Position numbers and translations under genes: made by a program
The notes under the pieces: generated by a model
Told to the model about the DNA's origin: nothing
Databases searched by the model: none
The model's input: the letters and a program-made list of their open reading frames with translations, nothing else
Assembly (NCBI GenBank): GCA_948934525.1
Contig: CAQZSK010000015.1
Span: forward strand, 10,901-32,672
Source of the DNA: an uncultured Clostridia bacterium
GTDB taxonomy: Bacteria; Bacillota; Clostridia; TANB77; CAG-508
Reading direction: 5' to 3'
DNA: 21,772 bases
In this document: positions 1 to 8,338 of the stretch, one piece after another
Layout of the letters: each line of letters begins with the position of its first letter
Position numbering within the stretch: position 1 is the stretch's first letter

Positions 1-1235
1 CAGGATGGTCATATGTAGATCCATTAACAACTAAAGTAGGAACTGTAGGAAATAATGAATTTGAAGTAAGATTTACACCAAATGATACAGAAAACTATGA
101 AGTAGTTACAGGATTAAAAGTAACAATTGCAGTAACAAAAGCAATACCAGAATATACATTACCAACAGGTTTAACAACAACATATGGAAAGACATTAGCA
201 GATGTAGAATTAACAACAGGATGGTCATATGTAGATCCATTAACAACTAAAGTAGGAACTGTAGGAAATAACGAATTTGAAGTAAGATTTACACCAAGTG
301 ATACAGAAAACTATGAAGAAGTTACAGGATTAAAAGTAACAATTACGGTAGAAAAGGCAATTCCAGAATATGAATTACCAACAGATTTAACAGCAACTTA
401 TGGAGATAAATTAGAAACCGTAGGTTTACCAGAAGGTTGGAGATATTCAGAAGATGATCCAAAAACTACAACAGTAGGAAATGCAGGAAATAATGAGTTT
501 GCAGTAATGTTTATACCAAAAGATCAAGAGAACTATGAAGTAGTTACAGGATTAAAAGTAACAATTGCAGTAGCTAAAGCAAATCCAAGCTATACATTAC
601 CAACAGGAGTAACAGCAACCTATGGACAAACATTAGCAGAAGTAAAATTACCAGAAGGATGGAGCTTTGTAGATGAAACTGAATCAGTAGGAGTTGTAGG
701 AGATAATGAGTTTGATGCAATCTATACACCAAGTGATACACAAAACTACAATAGAGTTACAGGATTAAAAGTAACAGTAAAAGTTGAAAAAGCAATACCT
801 CCATATACATTACCAACAAACCTAACAGCAACCTATGGACAAACATTAGCAGATGTAAAATTACCAAAAGGATGGAAATTCACAAGTGTATTAACAACAC
901 CTGTAGGAAATGTTGGAGATAATGAATTTGCAGTAGTATTTACACCAGATGATACAGACAATTATGAAATTGTTATAGGACTAAAAGTAATTATTAAAGT
1001 AGGAAAAGCAATACCTCCATATACATTACCAGAAAATGTAACAGCAATTTATGGTCAAACATTAGGTGATATAACATTAGGTGAAGGATGGACATTTGCA
1101 GATAATGCAGAAACTCCAGTAGGAAATGTAGGAACTCACGAATTTGAAGTAATCTTCACACCAGAAGATACAGAAAACTATGATACAGTTACAGGATTAA
1201 AAGTAACAATTACTGTAAGTCAAGCACCAAGTCAA
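1..1235 (+). repeat. Tandem 213-222 bp coding repeats (MBG/YGX-like units)
   Basis: Five full units start at 153, 369, 591, 804 and 1020, with lengths of 216, 222, 213, 216 and 216 bp, plus a partial unit at the left edge. Bases 1-126 and 217-342 differ at only three positions by my count, so the leftmost units are a recent duplication, while those to the right are more diverged. A 42-base stretch at 93-134 is also found intact at 530-571. The whole array lies inside the coding frame. Confidence 0.9.
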
Positions 1236-3173
1236 TTCCCAGAATTAGAAGAAATGCATATAGCATATGATCCAACAGCAACTGTGGGAAGCATTAAATT
1301 ACCAAAAGTAGATAAACAAGGAAATGCATTAGAAGGAACACTTACTTTTGCAGAAGATGAAGACCAATCAGCAATTATTGGTGGAGCAGTAACAAATCAT
1401 TATAAAGTAGTATACACACCAAATGATGCTAACTATGCACCAGTTGAAGGAACATTCACAGTTATTATTGGAAAAGCAGAACAACAACCAATCGATTTAT
1501 CACTAGTTCCAGAAAGAATTGATATGGAAGTAACAAAACAATTTACAATTTCTATTGCAAATGAAGCTGAATTAAAAGGTGATAAAACATTTATATCTAG
1601 CGACTCTAGTATATTAGATATTGATGAGGATGGAAATGTTCAAGTAGTAGGTAGAGGAAAAGTTACTATTACAGTAATTATTTCAGGAAATGCAAACTAT
1701 CAACCAGTAAGTGCTACAAAAGAAATTATAGTAGTATCAGGAACAAAACCAACAATTAGTTTAAATGGTAAAGAAGAAGTAATAGTAGAAGTAGGAAATA
1801 CTTATACTGACGCAGGTGTAATCGCTTATAACAATTTAGGAGAAGATATTACTAACAGAGTTCAAACGGATAATCCAGTAAATACTACAGTAGTAGGAAC
1901 TTACACAATTACTTATAATGTAACAGATGCAAGCGGAAATGTAGCAGACGAAGTTACAAGAACAGTAAGAGTAGTAGATACTCAAAAACCAGTAATTACT
2001 TTAGAAGGACAACCAGAAGTAATAGTAGAAGTAGGAGATACTTATACTGACGCAGGTGCAATCGCTAACGATAATTATGATGGAGTTATTACAGAAAAGA
2101 TAATAACAGTAAACCCAGTAGATACTACAGTAGTAGGAACTTATACAATTACTTATAATGTAACAGATGCAAATGGAAATAAAGCAGACGAAGTTACAAG
2201 AACAGTAAGAGTAGTAGATACTCAAAAACCAGTTATTAAGATAGATACACTATTCCAAAGATTAGAAGCAGGAAGCAAATATCAAAGAGTAGAAGCACAA
2301 GTAACAGATAATTATGACAAGAATATAGAAGTAACAGTAGATACAAGCAAACTTAATATGAATAAATTAGGATTATATGATGTTATTTATAACGCAGTAG
2401 ATTCTAGTGGAAATGCAGCAGAACCAGTAACTGTTAAAGTACAAATTATCGACACAACTGCACCAACTATTGAATTTGCAAATCCAGCAGATGCAACTCA
2501 AGTGTATGTAAGAGGTGGAAAATACAAAGTACCACAATTTATTACAACAGACAATGCAGGAAATGAAGACGTAACAATTGTAAAAAGTGGTATAGTAGAT
2601 TCTAGTACACCAGGAAAATACACTGTAGAATATTATGCAGTAGATAAGACCGGAAATAAATCAGAAAAACTAGTAGTTAATGTAACAGTACAAAATTACC
2701 CACCAATTATTAGTTATGTAAGAAATGATGCAATCAACCCAATTGTTGAAGGAGAAGATTATGCATATAGCTTAACAGTACATTTTGAAGGAACAGGAAC
2801 TCTAACAACAGCAGAAGGAACAAGAACAATTACATCAGGAGAGACATTATCAGATGGAGAATATAGTTTAACAGCTACATTACCAGATGGAGCAAGTTCA
2901 ACAGTAAACTTTGTAATTAATAGAATGGGACCAAAAGTAAACTTAAGTAATGGTGTATATTTAGAAGCTCAAACTATTATAGTGGAAAAACCAGAAATTA
3001 TAGTAAGAGCAACATTAAGAGATGCACAAGGAAAACTTATCAGTGATGACATTAATGTTATTAATGGATATACATTAAATGAAAAAGGCGTAAACACATA
3101 CTCATTAGTTTTAGAAGACAGCAAAGGAAGAACAACAATTTTAGACTCAATTATTGTATATATTGCAGAATAA
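1..3173 (+). CDS. Large Ig-like repeat surface protein, C-terminal part (5' end outside window)
   Basis: The reading frame is open from base 3, so this is the last 1056 residues of a longer protein; an internal ATG at 507 is not the start. In order I see: tandem units of about 72 residues beginning Y-[TE]-LP and containing ATYGQTLAD and a VGxxGxNEF...FTPxDTxNY core (units start at 153, 369, 591, 804 and 1020, with a partial unit before), resembling MBG/YGX-type repeats; a divergent unit at 1236-1485; a BIG2-like Ig domain at about 1488-1740; four DUF5011/HYR-like Ig domains at 1746-2700, with TYTDAG and GTYTITYNVTD motifs in the first two; and a C-terminal region of unknown fold at 2701-3170. 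I see no catalytic domain, LPXTG signal or C-terminal membrane helix, so anchoring must depend on the missing N-terminus. An adhesive or structural cell-surface role is inferred. It ends at a strong terminator, separate from the next operon. Confidence 0.85.
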   Translation, partial: GWSYVDPLTTKVGTVGNNEFEVRFTPNDTENYEVVTGLKVTIAVTKAIPEYTLPTGLTTTYGKTLADVELTTGWSYVDPLTTKVGTVGNNEFEVRFTPSDTENYEEVTGLKVTITVEKAIPEYELPTDLTATYGDKLETVGLPEGWRYSEDDPKTTTVGNAGNNEFAVMFIPKDQENYEVVTGLKVTIAVAKANPSYTLPTGVTATYGQTLAEVKLPEGWSFVDETESVGVVGDNEFDAIYTPSDTQNYNRVTGLKVTVKVEKAIPPYTLPTNLTATYGQTLADVKLPKGWKFTSVLTTPVGNVGDNEFAVVFTPDDTDNYEIVIGLKVIIKVGKAIPPYTLPENVTAIYGQTLGDITLGEGWTFADNAETPVGNVGTHEFEVIFTPEDTENYDTVTGLKVTITVSQAPSQFPELEEMHIAYDPTATVGSIKLPKVDKQGNALEGTLTFAEDEDQSAIIGGAVTNHYKVVYTPNDANYAPVEGTFTVIIGKAEQQPIDLSLVPERIDMEVTKQFTISIANEAELKGDKTFISSDSSILDIDEDGNVQVVGRGKVTITVIISGNANYQPVSATKEIIVVSGTKPTISLNGKEEVIVEVGNTYTDAGVIAYNNLGEDITNRVQTDNPVNTTVVGTYTITYNVTDASGNVADEVTRTVRVVDTQKPVITLEGQPEVIVEVGDTYTDAGAIANDNYDGVITEKIITVNPVDTTVVGTYTITYNVTDANGNKADEVTRTVRVVDTQKPVIKIDTLFQRLEAGSKYQRVEAQVTDNYDKNIEVTVDTSKLNMNKLGLYDVIYNAVDSSGNAAEPVTVKVQIIDTTAPTIEFANPADATQVYVRGGKYKVPQFITTDNAGNEDVTIVKSGIVDSSTPGKYTVEYYAVDKTGNKSEKLVVNVTVQNYPPIISYVRNDAINPIVEGEDYAYSLTVHFEGTGTLTTAEGTRTITSGETLSDGEYSLTATLPDGASSTVNFVINRMGPKVNLSNGVYLEAQTIIVEKPEIIVRATLRDAQGKLISDDINVINGYTLNEKGVNTYSLVLEDSKGRTTILDSIIVYIAE
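1741..2220 (+). repeat. Direct repeat of 240 bp encoding two near-identical DUF5011-like domains
   Basis: Bases 1741-1980 and 1981-2220 encode two 80-residue Ig-like domains in exact 240-bp register. The 3' halves (about 1890-1980 and 2130-2220) are almost identical at DNA level, and the AGTAGGA(A/G)ATACTTATACTG segment is shared. The two following domains are much more diverged, so this pair is a recent duplication. Confidence 0.85.
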
Positions 3174-3181
3174 TCAAAGAT

Positions 3182-3220
3182 AAAAACTCTTAATAGGAAA
3201 AATCCTATTAGGAGTTTTTT
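3182..3220 (+). terminator. Rho-independent terminator after the large repeat protein
   Basis: Arm AAAAACTCTTAATAGGA at 3182-3198 pairs with TCCTATTAGGAGTTTTT from 3203 through one G-U pair, with an AAAA loop and a run of six T. It begins 9 bases after the stop codon. Confidence 0.9.
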
Positions 3221-3470
3221 CTTGTAATATTAGAAGTAGAAGATTTTCTAATAGTTTCCAATAATGAAAGCTGTTTTATATGACTTTATTGGAAAGAATT
3301 GGAATGAATAAGAGCTGTTTCAACATAAAATAGAAATAAATAAAATGCTGAAAAGCCAGAAAAGATAAAGGTGAAAAATTTAAATGTTGCATAATAGGAC
3401 AAAAAGAAAATGAAAGGTAAAAAATGGGAGAAAAAAAGACAAAAAATTAAAGAAAAAAGGCAGTTTATAA
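3221..3470. other. A-rich intergenic region with one inverted repeat
   Basis: The gap between the first two genes is 409 bases. Apart from the terminator on its left and the promoter on its right, I see only a perfect 10-bp inverted repeat, TTTCCAATAA at 3255-3264 and TTATTGGAAA at 3286-3295, with a 21-base loop and no T-tract. The rest is very A-rich on this strand; the minus-strand reading frames across it are low-complexity and look non-coding. Confidence 0.5.
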
Positions 3471-3500
3471 TTGACAATCAATGGCAAAAAGTAGTATAAT
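3471..3500 (+). promoter_or_regulatory. Sigma-A type promoter of the cohesin-dockerin operon
   Basis: A perfect TTGACA at 3471-3476 and a perfect TATAAT at 3495-3500 are separated by 18 bases. The predicted start near 3507 leaves a leader of about 75 bases before the ATG at 3583. In this leader TGGCA (3535-3539) can pair either with GCCA upstream (3518-3521) or with TGCCA (3561-3565) next to the ribosome binding site. I do not recognise a known riboswitch. Confidence 0.85.
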
Positions 3501-3582
3501 ATTTATACGGGTTAAAAGCCAAAAAAACGGAAGATGGCAGACAATACAAAAGATGTAAAATGCCAAGGAAAGGGTGTAATAA

Positions 3583-4671
3583 ATGAAAAAGAGAATTATT
3601 ACTTTTTTTATGATGACAATAATATTATTAGGATGGTGTGGTGTAACACAGGCGGCAAGTACCAGTATGTCAGCAACCAATACTAGTCCAACTGTAGATG
3701 CCAATATAACAATAACAGTGAAATTTTCACAACCACTAGCAACAGCTGATTTTAGTCTTACATATGATAGCTCAAAATTACAATATGTAAGTAATACAAT
3801 TGGAGGAACTAATACAGGAAGTAGTGTAGTAGTTGGTTATATAGATTTTCCAGCTTTAACAACTAAAAGCAGTGCTAGTTTTACATTTAAGGCAAAAGCT
3901 GCAGGAACTGCAAACTGCTCTGTAGTATGGGCAAGTGCTAGTGATGCAAAAGGAAATGAATTTGTTCCAACTGGTAGTAGTATATCTATAAATGTAAAAA
4001 ATAAACCAACTCCAAAGCCAGACCCAAAACCAGACGAAAAACCAGATCAGAAACCAAATGATAATACAAATAATAACACAAATACTGATAAAAAACCAAC
4101 ATTTACTAATGTTAATCAAAAAGTATATGCAAAAGAAACTGTATCAATTAGAGATACTTGGAGTACTAGCGGAAAATTATTAGGAACACTTCAAAAAGGT
4201 TCTAGTATTACTAGAAGAGGAATTGGAAGTAATGGATGGGATAAAGTTACTTACAATGGAAGAACAGCATATATTAGTCATACATATTTAACTACAACAA
4301 AGCCAAAAGATGATAAAGATGATGATAAAGATAAAGACAAAGACAAAAATAATACAACAAATGAAGTGAGTAATAATACAACAAATAATGAAATTGCAAA
4401 CAACACAAGCAATAATGAAGTGAATAATCAAACAAATGATGTAACAAATAGTGAAACAAATGAAGCGACCAATACTCAAACACAAGGCAATACACAAAAA
4501 GGTGACAAAAAAGGATTTAGTGTAAATACAATAGAAATTATTATCATATCTGTCATTGTACTTGCCATTATTGTTATTATCATTAATGAAATTTTAGCTA
4601 AGAAAAGAGAAGAGAAAAGAAGAGCAGCTAAAAAGAGAGATGAAAAAAGAGTAAAAGGTAGCAGGAGGTAA
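3583..4671 (+). CDS. Membrane-anchored cohesin and SH3b domain protein
   Basis: This 362-residue protein has a signal peptide (residues 1-24, likely cut after VTQA), a cohesin-like beta-sandwich domain (about 28-138, with KFSQPLATADFSLTYDSSKL), a PKPDPKPDEKP linker (141-170), a bacterial SH3 domain (about 174-240, with VSIRDTWSTSGKLLGTLQKG), an Asn/Thr-rich stretch (256-305), one membrane helix (316-338) and a Lys/Arg-rich tail. The expected topology is domains outside and tail in the cytoplasm. Cohesins bind dockerins, and the next gene encodes a dockerin, so it is probably the surface receptor for that protein; SH3b domains often bind peptidoglycan. The start is preceded by AAGGAAAGGG at 3566-3574. 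Its own consensus promoter lies upstream. Cys19 is not in a lipobox, because Trp precedes it. The cohesin assignment rests on motif resemblance and the dockerin neighbour. Confidence 0.85.
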   Translation: MKKRIITFFMMTIILLGWCGVTQAASTSMSATNTSPTVDANITITVKFSQPLATADFSLTYDSSKLQYVSNTIGGTNTGSSVVVGYIDFPALTTKSSASFTFKAKAAGTANCSVVWASASDAKGNEFVPTGSSISINVKNKPTPKPDPKPDEKPDQKPNDNTNNNTNTDKKPTFTNVNQKVYAKETVSIRDTWSTSGKLLGTLQKGSSITRRGIGSNGWDKVTYNGRTAYISHTYLTTTKPKDDKDDDKDKDKDKNNTTNEVSNNTTNNEIANNTSNNEVNNQTNDVTNSETNEATNTQTQGNTQKGDKKGFSVNTIEIIIISVIVLAIIVIIINEILAKKREEKRRAAKKRDEKRVKGSRR

Positions 4672-4675
4672 AAAG

Positions 4676-7600
4676 ATGAAGAGAAGTAATAAAATACTTT
4701 TATTAACAGGATTAGCAACAGTAACGATAGGAACTGCTGGAATACTTCATACTAATTATATGCAACAACCAGAAGAGAAATTAATTAAAATGCAAACATA
4801 TAATTATCATCCTGACAATATTTTAGATAATGTATTTGAACAAGATAATATTACATATTTGCCTTTTATTTTTGAAAATGCAAATCAAACTATATCAAAA
4901 GAATTTATTATTTCTGAATTTGCAAAAAAGGGATTAACAGTAACTAGTACATTAGAAGATATCGTTGGTACAGGAGCTGAAATTACAGTAAAAGAAAATA
5001 ATACCATTTATGTTGTAATTGTTTATGGAGATGTTAATGGAAATGGAATAGTTAACTTAATAGATGCACAATTAATGATTATGCATTATAAAAAGAATCC
5101 AGAATTAAAAAATATGGCAAGTCTTATAGCAGGAAATGTTAGTAATGGAGACAACAATAAGATAATTAACTTAGCAGATGCACAAAGAGTTATTATGTTC
5201 AAACAAGGCTCAAAAGATCTTGACAAATTAGTTGTAGTTGAACCAACTTCAACTAAAGAGGCAGATAAGACAGCACCAGTTATTACATTGAAAGGACAAG
5301 CTGAAATAACTCTAGAACAAGGAGAGACATATACAGATGAGGGTGCAACAGCAATTGATAATTATGATGGAGATGTCACAGCTGAAGTTAGTATCAAAAT
5401 AACATTTGTAGCAGAGGGAAGTACATCATCAGAAGTAGTTTCACAAGTTGATACAAGTAGGGTAGGAACTTATACTATTACTTATACAGTATCTGATAGT
5501 AATGGAAACACAGCAAGTAAAGAAAGAAAGGTTATTGTAAAAGCACCAGAAATACCACCAGCAGCAATAGATAGAATAGAAGTAACTACACAGCCAAACA
5601 AAACAATTTATGAATATGGAGAAGCTACAAAATTAGATTTAACAGGTGCGAGTATTACAATTTATATGGATGATGGAAGTAGTACAACAAAGAGTATTAC
5701 AGAAGGTATGTTATCTACACATGATTTAACAACAGCAGGTGAAAAAGAGATAACAGTAACATATCAAGGTAAAGTGGCAGCTACTCCTATCAAAATAACT
5801 GTATTAAAAGCAATTAGTGAACTTGTTATAACAAACACTGGAATGAACAATGTACAAGAAGTAACAGATGGATACCAAACAAACTCTAAAGAAGACTTTG
5901 TATTAGGTACAATCCAAGCAAAACAACAAGATGGCGGAAGTACATTAAAACAAAATCAATTGAAATTTGAACCAGTAAGCAATGTAACAATTAACTTTGA
6001 AGATGATGGAAATGGAAACATTTTAATTAAAGGAAAAGTAGAAGAGGCAGGAAATTATACTCTTAAAGTATACATTCAATACGGAACTGAGAAAGTAGAA
6101 AAAGTAATTCAATTGACTGTTAAGAAGAGTGATGTAGTGGGACAAGTTAAAGTTATCCCAACAGAAGAAAATGAAGTAATCAAAGTAGGGAAAGTAGCTA
6201 AGAGAAAATTGACAGTTATCAATGTAAATGAAGAAGAAATTGAAGTAACAAGTGGAAATATTGTAATAAATGAAAAAAATGGAATTACAATTACAAAATT
6301 AGATAAAGCAGGAAATATTATTGGACAAAATGATACAAACACAGTAGTAGATAGTTTACAAATTGCAACAACATTGGAGACAGAACAAACCATTACAATG
6401 GATATGACAGTTAATGGAAAATTAGCAGACTTTACATTTAATATACAAGCTAAATCAATATTAAGTAGCTTTGAAATACAAGAAGATGTATTAGATGTAT
6501 ATGCAGTTTTACCAGATAATGAAGTAAATGTAATACCAGGAACTACTTCTGAAACAGCAGGAAATATTTATACATTAATTAAACCAGTATTTAAAGATCA
6601 ATATGGAAATATAATGGAGATAACTGCAAATGACATTTTTGCATCTGCAAATGCAGATGAAGTTAATATAGAAAGTCAAAGTGGAAAAGTAGGAATTTTA
6701 TTACCTAAAGTAAATGTAAAATATCCATTAATTCCAGTAGAAGTACCAGATTTATGTATAGATACTAGATACTATAATGGTGACAAACTTACGACTGGTG
6801 GAGATGAGATAAACCAAATTGGCTTCAGTATTATATTAAATGATAGTAACAAGACTGTAAATTTAGCAAAATTAGCAGAAGCAAAAATAATTATTAAATG
6901 TGGAAGCATGGAAAAAGAATTACCAATAGAAGTACATTATAAAAAATTAACGAATTTAAGTATCAATACTTCAACTATTACACTTCAACAAGATGATGAA
7001 GGAAACTATTCAACAAAGATAAATGAAGAATTTACTTTAGGAGTAGTTACAGTAGGTGCAGGTGAAACACCAGTAACAGTAGATATGCTTACAACAGAAG
7101 TAATAGGAGATAAAAGTGGAATTACAATTTCATATATAGCCAATGAAAATGGAGAAATTATTGTAAAAGGTAGAGTAACCAAAGAAGGAGTTTACCAAAT
7201 TAAGCCAAAAGTTGGAGATGTAGTAGGAAATGGAATTGATATTAGAGGAATTAGTACACCAATTATTAGTAGTATTGAAATGGAAGACTTTGAACTTCAA
7301 ATAGGAGAAGGAGCAGCAAAGAAAGAACTAATAGTAAAGAGTGATATTAACCCAACTTTACAACCTATTAAAACAAGAGACATTACTTTTAGTCAAAAAG
7401 ATGCAACAACAGACCAAACAGCAGAATACTTAGATATTATTTTAAGAAATGCAGCAGGAGAATCAACTAATGCAACAGATAGACCAGAAGAGATTGTAAA
7501 GAGTATTGATATAAAAGTAAAAGATAATGTTTTAGTAGCAAAGGAAGCAAAATTAATTATTACTTTATTTGCAGGAGAAGAAAATGAATATACTAAAGAA

Positions 7601-8101
7601 ATTATTATCTCTATCAAACAACCAATACCAAAAGGAATAGAAATAGGAGATACAATTACATTACATGATACTCATATCGAAGGAACAACTGTACAAGGTG
7701 CAGACGGATTAGTTTATACTTTATTACCAGTTAAGTTATTTGCTGATGCAAATAATACTAGAAGAATTTCTGCAAGTAGCAACTTATTTACAATAATAGA
7801 AGCTGAAAAGGAAAACAAAGTATATATACAAAGACCATCTATAGCTAAATATATTATAGCAGGTGACCAACAGATACCAGCGGGTAATCAACCAGTATTA
7901 GAAGTAAAATATTTTGATGATCGAAAGGAAGAGACTTCTAAAGATATTGCATATGTAGGAATTGCAATGCAAGCTATTACACCATCACTTGGCTATAATA
8001 AATCAGACTTAAATGGTAAAACTATCAAATTCATTTGTGGAGATGCAACAGAAAGTGCACCAACAGCAGAAATTACAATTAACTACACAGCAAATAACTA
8101 A
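4676..8101 (+). CDS. Secreted dockerin protein with Ig-like modules
   Basis: This 1141-residue protein starts 4 bases after the cohesin gene, and AGGAGG (4663-4668) overlaps that gene's last codons, so the two are co-translated neighbours. Residues 1-30 form a signal or membrane segment. Residues 118-178 form a type I dockerin with two calcium loops: D119-D130 (DVNGNGIVNLID) and N157-D168 (NGDNNKIINLAD), the second with Asn in place of the first Asp. Then follow a DUF5011-like Ig domain (about 197-289), a Big_3-like Ig domain (about 298-378) and two copies of a block of about 380 residues (380-755 and 757-1141) of unknown fold. There is no enzyme domain and no sorting signal. The role is inferred: a fibre or adhesin held on the surface through the neighbouring cohesin. 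A dockerin near the N-terminus is less usual than one at the C-terminus. Confidence 0.9.
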   Translation: MKRSNKILLLTGLATVTIGTAGILHTNYMQQPEEKLIKMQTYNYHPDNILDNVFEQDNITYLPFIFENANQTISKEFIISEFAKKGLTVTSTLEDIVGTGAEITVKENNTIYVVIVYGDVNGNGIVNLIDAQLMIMHYKKNPELKNMASLIAGNVSNGDNNKIINLADAQRVIMFKQGSKDLDKLVVVEPTSTKEADKTAPVITLKGQAEITLEQGETYTDEGATAIDNYDGDVTAEVSIKITFVAEGSTSSEVVSQVDTSRVGTYTITYTVSDSNGNTASKERKVIVKAPEIPPAAIDRIEVTTQPNKTIYEYGEATKLDLTGASITIYMDDGSSTTKSITEGMLSTHDLTTAGEKEITVTYQGKVAATPIKITVLKAISELVITNTGMNNVQEVTDGYQTNSKEDFVLGTIQAKQQDGGSTLKQNQLKFEPVSNVTINFEDDGNGNILIKGKVEEAGNYTLKVYIQYGTEKVEKVIQLTVKKSDVVGQVKVIPTEENEVIKVGKVAKRKLTVINVNEEEIEVTSGNIVINEKNGITITKLDKAGNIIGQNDTNTVVDSLQIATTLETEQTITMDMTVNGKLADFTFNIQAKSILSSFEIQEDVLDVYAVLPDNEVNVIPGTTSETAGNIYTLIKPVFKDQYGNIMEITANDIFASANADEVNIESQSGKVGILLPKVNVKYPLIPVEVPDLCIDTRYYNGDKLTTGGDEINQIGFSIILNDSNKTVNLAKLAEAKIIIKCGSMEKELPIEVHYKKLTNLSINTSTITLQQDDEGNYSTKINEEFTLGVVTVGAGETPVTVDMLTTEVIGDKSGITISYIANENGEIIVKGRVTKEGVYQIKPKVGDVVGNGIDIRGISTPIISSIEMEDFELQIGEGAAKKELIVKSDINPTLQPIKTRDITFSQKDATTDQTAEYLDIILRNAAGESTNATDRPEEIVKSIDIKVKDNVLVAKEAKLIITLFAGEENEYTKEIIISIKQPIPKGIEIGDTITLHDTHIEGTTVQGADGLVYTLLPVKLFADANNTRRISASSNLFTIIEAEKENKVYIQRPSIAKYIIAGDQQIPAGNQPVLEVKYFDDRKEETSKDIAYVGIAMQAITPSLGYNKSDLNGKTIKFICGDATESAPTAEITINYTANN
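5813..8098 (+). repeat. Ancient tandem duplication of a block of about 380 residues
   Basis: Within the dockerin protein, residues 380-755 and 757-1141 align in order at a near-constant offset of 378-382. Examples are EDFVLGTIQ (406) with EEFTLGVVT (784), ILIKGKVEEAGNY (449) with IIVKGRVTKEGVY (828), IYTLIKPV (631) with VYTLLPVK (1013), and AKIIIKCG (736) with GKTIKFICG (1114). DNA similarity is low, so the duplication is old. Confidence 0.7.
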
Positions 8102-8130
8102 AAATAAAATCGTATAATCAAAAGATTTAA

Positions 8131-8166
8131 GTGAAAGTAGACTAAAAAGTCTGCTTTCATTTTTTG
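8131..8166 (+). terminator. Rho-independent terminator of the cohesin-dockerin operon
   Basis: TGAAAGTAGACT (8132-8143) pairs with AGTCTGCTTTCA through one G-U pair around an AAAA loop, followed by a run of T. Confidence 0.9.
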
Positions 8167-8230
8167 AGGGATGAGTTTTCAATAAAATTGTACAAATTAG
8201 TCAGTAACACTACAAAATTTCCTTGAAACA

Positions 8231-8259
8231 TTGACTTTGAAAAATAGAAGTTATAAAAT
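8231..8259 (+). promoter_or_regulatory. Promoter of plsX
   Basis: TTGACT at 8231-8236 and TAAAAT at 8254-8259 lie 17 bases apart, leaving a leader of about 72 bases. I saw no clear FapR-type operator here. Confidence 0.6.
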
Positions 8260-8338
8260 AACAGAGTAATCCATATATTGGTATCACAAGCATTTTACTA
8301 GAATAGAAGTGATATAGATAAAAGATAGGAGTAAAAAC

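Noticed and set aside
507..509. ATG at 507 as the start of the large repeat protein
   Set aside because: The same frame is open and carries the same repeats back to base 3, and no ribosome binding site precedes 507.
1..1235. CRISPR-like or non-coding satellite array
   Set aside because: Units of 213-222 bp stay in one reading frame with protein-level conservation; no short repeat-spacer pattern exists.
2001..2225. Minus-strand reading frame opposite the DUF5011-like repeats
   Set aside because: It is the mirror of repetitive coding DNA, rich in Cys, Ser, Tyr and Ile, with no ribosome binding site and no family resemblance.
3501..3582. c-di-GMP riboswitch upstream of the cohesin gene
   Set aside because: Motifs of the known c-di-GMP-I and -II classes could not be matched.
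3286..3704. Two minus-strand reading frames over the A-rich gap and the start of the cohesin gene
   Set aside because: Low-complexity Phe/Ile/Leu-rich products from an A-rich strand; the second overlaps a well supported gene and its promoter.
3856..4718. Several minus-strand frames opposite the cohesin gene
   Set aside because: They mirror Asn/Lys/Asp-rich linkers and look like hydrophobic low-complexity shadows.
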